Shown here piece by piece: positions 59,314-64,000 of a stretch of DNA of 64,000 nt. This DNA comes from Hyphomicrobiales bacterium. GTDB taxonomy: Bacteria > Pseudomonadota > Alphaproteobacteria > Rhizobiales > Methyloligellaceae. The DNA is taken from contig QIGN01000165.1 in NCBI GenBank assembly GCA_003228955.1, positions 18,699 through 82,698 of the forward strand, written 5' to 3'. A program made the position numbers and the translations under genes. The notes beneath the pieces were generated by a model. The model saw only the letters and a list, made by a program, of their open reading frames with translations. It had not been told where the DNA came from and ran no database searches. Within the stretch, counting starts at the first letter, position 1. Each line of letters begins with the position of its first letter.

Positions 59314-60138
59314 ATGGGAAACTCCGGAGACCGGATTCAATCTGACCGCGCCACGTCGCCGGATGTGAGCGGCGACCCGTTCGACGAGCGGCCGCGCGGG
59401 CAGACTTTCGTGGTGGACATCGACGGTTTCGAGGGGCCGCTGGATTTACTGCTGGCGCTGGCCCGCGACCACAAGCTCGACCTCGCCAAACTCTCAATTC
59501 TCGATCTGGCCCAGCAATATCTCGACTTTATTGACGAAGCGCGCAACCTGCGTCTGGAGATCGCGGCGGACTATCTGGTCATGGCGGCCTGGCTCGCCTT
59601 CCTGAAATCCAAACTGCTTCTTCCCGCCGAAGAGGGCGAGGATGAGCCGACGGGTGAGGAACTGGCCGCCCAGCTGGCGTTCCGGCTGAAGCGCCTGGAG
59701 GCCATGCGCGATGCAGGCGCCAGATTACTTAACAGGGACCGCCTGGGCCGTGACTTTTTTGCGCGCGGAATGCCAGAAGGCATCCGCCTGGTGCGCCAGA
59801 GCGAATATGAGGCCAATGTCTATGATCTGCTCCGGGCCTACGCCAATCAGCGCCAGCGCACGGCAATCGATACCATTCATTTTGCCGCCCGGCCCGTATG
59901 GTCCATTCAGGAGGCGCGCGAGCGGCTGGAGGCGATCCTGGGCGCATCGCTGGAATGGGCGCCCATCGATGCGCTGATTGCACAGTTTCTCGCAACGCCC
60001 GAATTGCGGCGCACTGCTTTGGCAAGCTCGTTTGGCGCATCGCTGGAGATGGCGCGCGAGGGACTGGCGGAATTGCGCCAGGAGAAGGCTTTTGCGTCAC
60101 TGCTGATCCGGCAGCGGGGCGCGGAGCCGGCAAATTGA
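59314..60138 (+). CDS. scpA: Segregation and condensation protein A
   Basis: ScpA is the kleisin that links the SMC arms, with ScpB, to compact and separate chromosomes. From the ATG at 59314 the protein has 274 residues. The N-terminal SMC-binding motif is VDIDGFEGPLDLLLALARDHKLDLAKLSI and is followed by YLVMAAWLAFLKSKLLLP. The C-terminal winged helix, which contacts the SMC head, is less conserved. scpB follows after about 55 bases. Confidence 0.94.
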   Translation: MGNSGDRIQSDRATSPDVSGDPFDERPRGQTFVVDIDGFEGPLDLLLALARDHKLDLAKLSILDLAQQYLDFIDEARNLRLEIAADYLVMAAWLAFLKSKLLLPAEEGEDEPTGEELAAQLAFRLKRLEAMRDAGARLLNRDRLGRDFFARGMPEGIRLVRQSEYEANVYDLLRAYANQRQRTAIDTIHFAARPVWSIQEARERLEAILGASLEWAPIDALIAQFLATPELRRTALASSFGASLEMAREGLAELRQEKAFASLLIRQRGAEPAN

Positions 60139-60192
60139 CGGGCGTGAGCAGGCGGTGACCTGGAAAAGTGAAATAAAGCAACGGGACATGAA

Positions 60193-60987
60193 ATGAGCGA
60201 AAAGCTGAGAGACGAGTCCGAGTCCGAACCGGGTGTGGAAACTGGTGAAACGGCCTTGCTGCCACTGCCGTTTCCGGAAAATGTCATGCGCCTGCCGTCT
60301 GCCGAGCGCGGCGAGAAGCTGCGCGTTCTGGAGGCGCTGCTGTTTGCCGCTTCCGAGCCGCTCGGTGAGGACATGCTGGCGGAACATATTCCCGAAGGCG
60401 AGGATATCCGCGCGCTGATAGAGGAAATTCAGGCCTTCTACGTTAATCGGGGGATCAATCTGGTGCGGACGGCCGGGAAATGGGCTTTTCGTACGGCAGA
60501 TGATCTGTCGTTTCTGCTGCAGCGCTATGCGGTGGAGCAGCGCCGTCTTTCCCGCGCGGCCCTGGAGACCCTGTCGATCATTGCCTATCACCAGCCGGTC
60601 ACCCGGGCGGAAATCGAGGAAATTCGAGGCGTTGTGACGTCCAAGGGTACGCTGGACGTCTTGCTCGAAACCGGTTGGATCAAGCTGCGCGGGCGCCGCC
60701 GCGTTCCAGGGCGCCCCATTACCTATGGCACGACGCCGGCATTCCTTGAGCATTTCGGTTTCGACAGTATCGATGACCTGCCGGGCCTGGGTGAACTCAA
60801 AGGCGCGGGATTGCTGGACAGCAATCTGCCGCCCGGGTTCGCGGTGCCTCATCCCGATGACAGCGAAGAGCTGGGCGAAGACGAGGAGCCGCTGGAAGAC
60901 GAGTTGACCGCCGGTGAGCTGGCGGACGAGATAGATGAGCATTTTGGCGAAGACGGCGCGGAGTCCGAAGAGGGTGTATCCACCTAG
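60193..60987 (+). CDS. scpB: Segregation and condensation protein B
   Basis: ScpB dimers bind ScpA in the condensin complex. The 264-residue protein has two winged-helix domains: RVLEALLFAASEPLGEDMLAEHI and ALETLSIIAYHQPVTRAEIEEIRGV, the latter being the family signature, then RPITYGTTPAFLEHFGF. A polar 40-residue N-tail and an acidic C-tail are outside the conserved core. It lies 65 bases before the ABC ATPase gene. Confidence 0.94.
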   Translation: MSEKLRDESESEPGVETGETALLPLPFPENVMRLPSAERGEKLRVLEALLFAASEPLGEDMLAEHIPEGEDIRALIEEIQAFYVNRGINLVRTAGKWAFRTADDLSFLLQRYAVEQRRLSRAALETLSIIAYHQPVTRAEIEEIRGVVTSKGTLDVLLETGWIKLRGRRRVPGRPITYGTTPAFLEHFGFDSIDDLPGLGELKGAGLLDSNLPPGFAVPHPDDSEELGEDEEPLEDELTAGELADEIDEHFGEDGAESEEGVST

Positions 60988-61051
60988 TGCGTTAACGGAA
61001 ACCGGTCAGGCAGGCTTGCAACGGGCGCCGTCTGGGGCGTAAGTAGGCGCC

Positions 61052-62194
61052 GTGTTATTCGGAACGAAATCCAAAGGCCGCGCGCAACCCTCCGCCAGCC
61101 GCTGGGGGGTGCGCGGGTCCGCCGCGGTAACGATTGCGGCGCGCCTCACATTCAATAATGTGGCCCGTCGCTTCGGGTCGATTCATGCGCTGCGGGGTGT
61201 GAGCCTCGACATTTCTCCTGGGGAAATCGTCTGTCTGCTGGGTCCATCGGGGTGTGGCAAGACCACCTTGCTGCGCCTGACGGCGGGGCTGGAGCGTCCC
61301 ACGGGCGGGCGCATCCTGATTAACGATGTGGTGGTGGGCGGCAGGGACATTCATGTCCCGCCCGAGCAGCGCGGCGTCGGGCTCATGTTCCAGGATTTCG
61401 CACTGTTTCCGCATCTCACATTGCTGGAGAATACGGCCTTCGGCCTCAAGGCGCTCGCACGTGAGGACGCCCGAAAAGTTGCGCATTCGGCTCTGGTCCG
61501 GGTCGGGCTCGCCAAATATGCCGACGAATACCCGCATATACTGTCCGGCGGCGAACAACAGCGTGTGGCGCTGGCGAGAGCCATTGCGCCGCGCCCGGGA
61601 ATCCTGATGATGGATGAACCCTTTTCGGGTCTCGACACGCGGTTGCGCGATGAAATGCGCGAGGAAACACTGACTATTTTGCGCGAGACAAGCGCCACCT
61701 GCATGCTCGTCACCCATTCCAGCGAGGAGGCGATGCTCATGGGCAACCGTGTCGCGCTAATGCGTGAGGGTCTGCTCGTGCAGGTGGGGACGGCGGAGGA
61801 GCTCTATCACGCGCCTGTGGATATTCACGCGGCGCGCATGTTCTCCGATCTGAACGAGTTTCCTGTCATCGTAAAGGCCGGGAAGGCCGACACGCCATTT
61901 GGAAAATGTGTCCATAAGGGCGTTGCCAGCGGCAGCGACGCGGTGGCCTGTGTACGCCAGCGCGACGTTCGGATTGTCCCTGCCGGCAAGGGACAGGCCG
62001 GGCGTGTTTTGAACACGCGTTTCCTTGGCGAATCCGCTTTGCTTGAGATCGGCGTCCAGGGGCTCGACGAACCGATTCTGGCGCGGGTTCGTGAATCGAA
62101 CGCAAAGCAGCCTGGTTCCGAGGTCGGGGTACACGTGGATATGAAGGATATCCTTGTCTTTGGGGTCGGTTGCCGGGACAAAGAGGACACATGA
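61052..62194 (+). CDS. Stand-alone ABC transporter ATPase, FbpC/PotA-like
   Basis: The GTG-started 380-residue protein has an ATPase domain with Walker A GPSGCGKTTLLRL, the Q-loop in MFQDFALFPH, signature LSGGEQQRVALARA and Walker B ILMMDEPFSGLD, followed by THSSEEAM. A C-terminal TOBE-like beta-barrel ends it. This layout is typical of importers for ferric iron, polyamines or molybdate-like solutes. No permease or binding-protein gene is adjacent. The start is uncertain, because a GTG at 61109 would remove a basic N-tail. Confidence 0.8.
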   Translation: MLFGTKSKGRAQPSASRWGVRGSAAVTIAARLTFNNVARRFGSIHALRGVSLDISPGEIVCLLGPSGCGKTTLLRLTAGLERPTGGRILINDVVVGGRDIHVPPEQRGVGLMFQDFALFPHLTLLENTAFGLKALAREDARKVAHSALVRVGLAKYADEYPHILSGGEQQRVALARAIAPRPGILMMDEPFSGLDTRLRDEMREETLTILRETSATCMLVTHSSEEAMLMGNRVALMREGLLVQVGTAEELYHAPVDIHAARMFSDLNEFPVIVKAGKADTPFGKCVHKGVASGSDAVACVRQRDVRIVPAGKGQAGRVLNTRFLGESALLEIGVQGLDEPILARVRESNAKQPGSEVGVHVDMKDILVFGVGCRDKEDT

Positions 62195-62324
62195 CGGGCG
62201 CGCGTTCGGCAGCGCCTTAACTTTGCCATGCCGCACCGTGTTGCGGGGGTGTAGCCTTTCTGCAATAGTAAAATTTGACCTTAATATCTGGTAGCGTGGC
62301 TGCCAAGCAGGAGAAAAATTAGAT

Positions 62325-62570
62325 ATGGCGCCGAGTTGGTTTCAAATTCTCATAGTCATTGTCTTGCTCGTTCTTTTATTCGGACGCGGCAAGATCTCTG
62401 ATCTCATGGGCGATGTCGCGAAAGGCATCAAGAGCTTTAAAAAGGGCATCGCGGAGGACGAAGCGGACGATCCAGAGGCTTCCGATACTGTGAAATCCAT
62501 CGAGCACGATGAGGCAAAGCCCGCGAAGTCGGCGAAATCGTCGAGCGGCAGCAAAGCCAAGGCGAGCTAG
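62325..62570 (+). CDS. tatA: Twin-arginine translocase subunit TatA
   Basis: TatA forms the size-fitting pore of the Tat export system. The 81-residue protein starts [34 protein letters not shown], showing the membrane helix, the FGRGK hinge and the amphipathic helix. A Lys/Ser-rich tail ends it. An AGGAG site lies 10 bases upstream. It is the first of three tat genes. Confidence 0.95.
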   Translation: MAPSWFQILIVIVLLVLLFGRGKISDLMGDVAKGIKSFKKGIAEDEADDPEASDTVKSIEHDEAKPAKSAKSSSGSKAKAS

Positions 62571-62666
62571 GCGAGAGCCAGCCAGCGTGCTGGCGGTATG
62601 ACCTTTTTGACATTCCGTCTTTTACCAAACGCACCTTGGGGCTAGCCCGGAGACGGCAGGCATTCC

Positions 62667-63113
62667 ATGTTCGATATAGGTTGGACTGAAATCCTGATTA
62701 TCGCGGTGGTGGCGATCATTATCGTCGGCCCGAAGGATTTGCCGCGCATGCTGCGCACGCTCGGGCGCTATGCCGGCCAGTTGCGCCGCACCGCCGGCGA
62801 ATTCCGCTCGCAATTCGACGATGTCATCCGCGAGAGTGAACTCGACGAGCTGCGTTCCACCTTGCAGGATGGGTCCGATCTCAATCCGATCAACCAGATC
62901 AAGGATGCTGTGACGGAAAGCATTGCGCCGCTGAAGGAAGGCGCCGAAAGTTTTAGCCGGGATATCGAGGCTCCGGAGAGTGCGGGGGCGGCTGCGAAGG
63001 AAAAGACGGCTGCGAAGAAATCAAAGGTGAGCGCAAAGAAAAAACCCGCTCCCGCCAAAAAGACGGGTGCGAAGCCCAGGGCGCAGACCTCTCCGGCCAA
63101 GAGCGGAGGCTAG
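62667..63113 (+). CDS. tatB: Twin-arginine translocase subunit TatB
   Basis: TatB forms the substrate receptor with TatC. The 148-residue protein starts MFDIGWTEILIIAVVAIIIVGPKDLPRML, the family signature with the glutamate in the helix and the GPKDLP hinge. A longer amphipathic helix and an Ala/Lys-rich tail follow. It is 6 bases before the tatC start. Confidence 0.95.
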   Translation: MFDIGWTEILIIAVVAIIIVGPKDLPRMLRTLGRYAGQLRRTAGEFRSQFDDVIRESELDELRSTLQDGSDLNPINQIKDAVTESIAPLKEGAESFSRDIEAPESAGAAAKEKTAAKKSKVSAKKKPAPAKKTGAKPRAQTSPAKSGG

Positions 63114-63119
63114 CGGCAG

Positions 63120-63923
63120 GTGAGCGAACAGGACCTTGAATCTTCAAAGGCTCCGCTGATCGAGCATCTGATCGAATTGCGCCAGCGGTTGATGTGGACT
63201 CTGGCAGCGATTTTTGCCGGTTTTCTGGTGTGCTTCTATTTCGCCAATGAAATTTACGACTTCCTGCTCTATCCCTATAAAGCGGCGGTAGGAGAGGATA
63301 CGCGCATCGAAATGATTTACACCGCGCCGCAGGAATTCTTTTTCACCGAGCTCAAACTGTCTTTGTTCGGGGCTATTTTCCTCGCCTTCCCGGTGCTTGC
63401 GGGGCAGGTCTACATGTTTGTGGCTCCGGGCCTCTATAAAAATGAAAAACAGGCCTTTCTTCCCTTTCTGATCGCCACTCCGGTCCTGTTTATCATGGGC
63501 GGCGCGCTCGTCTATTATGTCGTCATGCCGCTGGCCATGACCTTCTTCTTGTCCATGCAGCAAACTGGCGATATGCAGGTGCAGATTCAACTGACCGCGC
63601 GGGTCAGTGAATATCTCGGGCTGGTCATGACGCTCATTCTGGCGTTCGGCATCTGCTTCCAGCTGCCGGTTCTGCTGACATTGCTGGCGCGCGCGGGCCT
63701 CGCCACCGCAGATGGTCTCAGATCGAAGCGCAAATACGCCGTTGTCGGCGTCTTCGCCGTCGCCGCCTTCCTCACGCCCCCCGATCCCATCAGCCAGATC
63801 GGTCTCGCCCTGCCAACGCTTCTGCTCTACGAGCTTTCGATCCTCTCGGTGCAGTTTGTTGAAAAAAAGCGTGCTCAGCGTGAGAAGAAAGAAGACGACG
63901 ATGAGGCGGGCGAGACCGTTTGA
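63120..63923 (+). CDS. tatC: Twin-arginine translocase subunit TatC
   Basis: TatC recognises the twin-arginine signal. The GTG-started 267-residue protein has an N-terminal region with APLIEHLIELRQRLMW, the family motif, and six helices. LKLSLFGAIFLAFPVLAGQVYMFVAPGLYKNEK is the conserved loop region. A charged C-tail (KKRAQREKKEDDDE) is cytoplasmic. FccB in this window is a likely substrate. Confidence 0.95.
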   Translation: MSEQDLESSKAPLIEHLIELRQRLMWTLAAIFAGFLVCFYFANEIYDFLLYPYKAAVGEDTRIEMIYTAPQEFFFTELKLSLFGAIFLAFPVLAGQVYMFVAPGLYKNEKQAFLPFLIATPVLFIMGGALVYYVVMPLAMTFFLSMQQTGDMQVQIQLTARVSEYLGLVMTLILAFGICFQLPVLLTLLARAGLATADGLRSKRKYAVVGVFAVAAFLTPPDPISQIGLALPTLLLYELSILSVQFVEKKRAQREKKEDDDEAGETV

Positions 63924-63942
63924 TTGCTTCGATAGCACGGAC

Positions 63943-63958
63943 CCCTGCTTTCGCAGGG
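63943..63958 (+). repeat. Palindromic element after tatC
   Basis: CCCTGC-TTTC-GCAGGG is a perfect stem-loop lying 20 bases after the tatC stop and followed by TTTCGGGTTTTCCGG. It resembles the small palindromic repeats scattered between alphaproteobacterial genes. With one copy in the window, the repeat nature is inferred. Confidence 0.4.
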
Positions 63959-64000
63959 ATTTCGGGTTTTCCGGTCATCCAGAGTCGAATTTCCTGCGAA

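Overview
The window is about 64 kb of a high-GC alphaproteobacterial chromosome. The best guess is the order Hyphomicrobiales (Rhizobiales) or a close relative. The basis is gene content and order: rne / amidase / PBP1A / prfB; an iscR-iscS-sufBCDS-sufT-sufA operon; glnBA beside nnr; pcm-tolC-popZ-valS; and xthA / erpA / dgt / argS / SPOR / nagZ / scpAB / tatABC. PopZ and an ExoR-like Sel1 protein point the same way. No phage, transposase, integrase or CRISPR array was seen. Nearly all of it reads as core genome.

Layout. 0-8 kb: the first 42 codons of RNase E with a hairpin-rich leader, then cell-wall genes (amidase, PBP1A), prfB with its programmed +1 frameshift, a PmtA-like methyltransferase and a bactofilin. 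8-15 kb: Bcp peroxiredoxin, a large AsmA/YhdP-like envelope protein, tyrS, anmK and an alpha/beta hydrolase. 15.5-23.5 kb: one Fe-S assembly operon with two cysteine desulfurases; its upstream region holds an IscR-type operator overlapping a sigma70-like promoter, followed by an Irr-like (ICE) box. 23.5-30.6 kb: a diguanylate cyclase, a DEAD-box helicase, a methyltransferase-like membrane protein, parE and small membrane proteins around a 700-bp gap with strong RNA-like hairpins. 30.6-34.6 kb: glnA and glnB (sigma54 promoter before glnB), a VOC protein and nnr. 34.6-38.4 kb: an exported GH3 enzyme, an exported TPR protein and a membrane protein.

38.4-42 kb: between tRNA-Asn and tRNA-Cys lie a PGPGW-type membrane protein, a PEP-mutase/isocitrate-lyase family enzyme and a two-gene flavocytochrome c sulfide dehydrogenase (flavoprotein then monoheme cytochrome), the clearest accessory trait here. 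42-48.6 kb: pcm followed by tolC, popZ and valS, each broken by a frameshift in this sequence. The tolC break is explained exactly by an 8-bp tandem duplication. Because valS is essential, either the sequence has local errors or intact copies exist elsewhere. 48.8-64 kb: ilvD, the ExoR-like protein, xthA, a methyltransferase, erpA, dgt, argS, a SPOR protein, nagZ, scpA, scpB, a stand-alone ABC ATPase and tatABC.

How the genes fit together. The Suf operon and erpA supply Fe-S clusters for enzymes such as IlvD. Tat exports folded proteins, and the sulfide dehydrogenase flavoprotein carries a twin-arginine signal. Amidase, PBP1A, the SPOR protein, AnmK and NagZ make and recycle peptidoglycan. 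ParE, ScpA, ScpB and PopZ act in chromosome organisation and segregation. No entirely new multi-gene system could be established. The most promising unexplained items are the rod-like RNA candidate at 29812-29883, the exchangeable hairpins of the rne leader, the two-TM protein embedded in the suf operon and the frameshift cluster.
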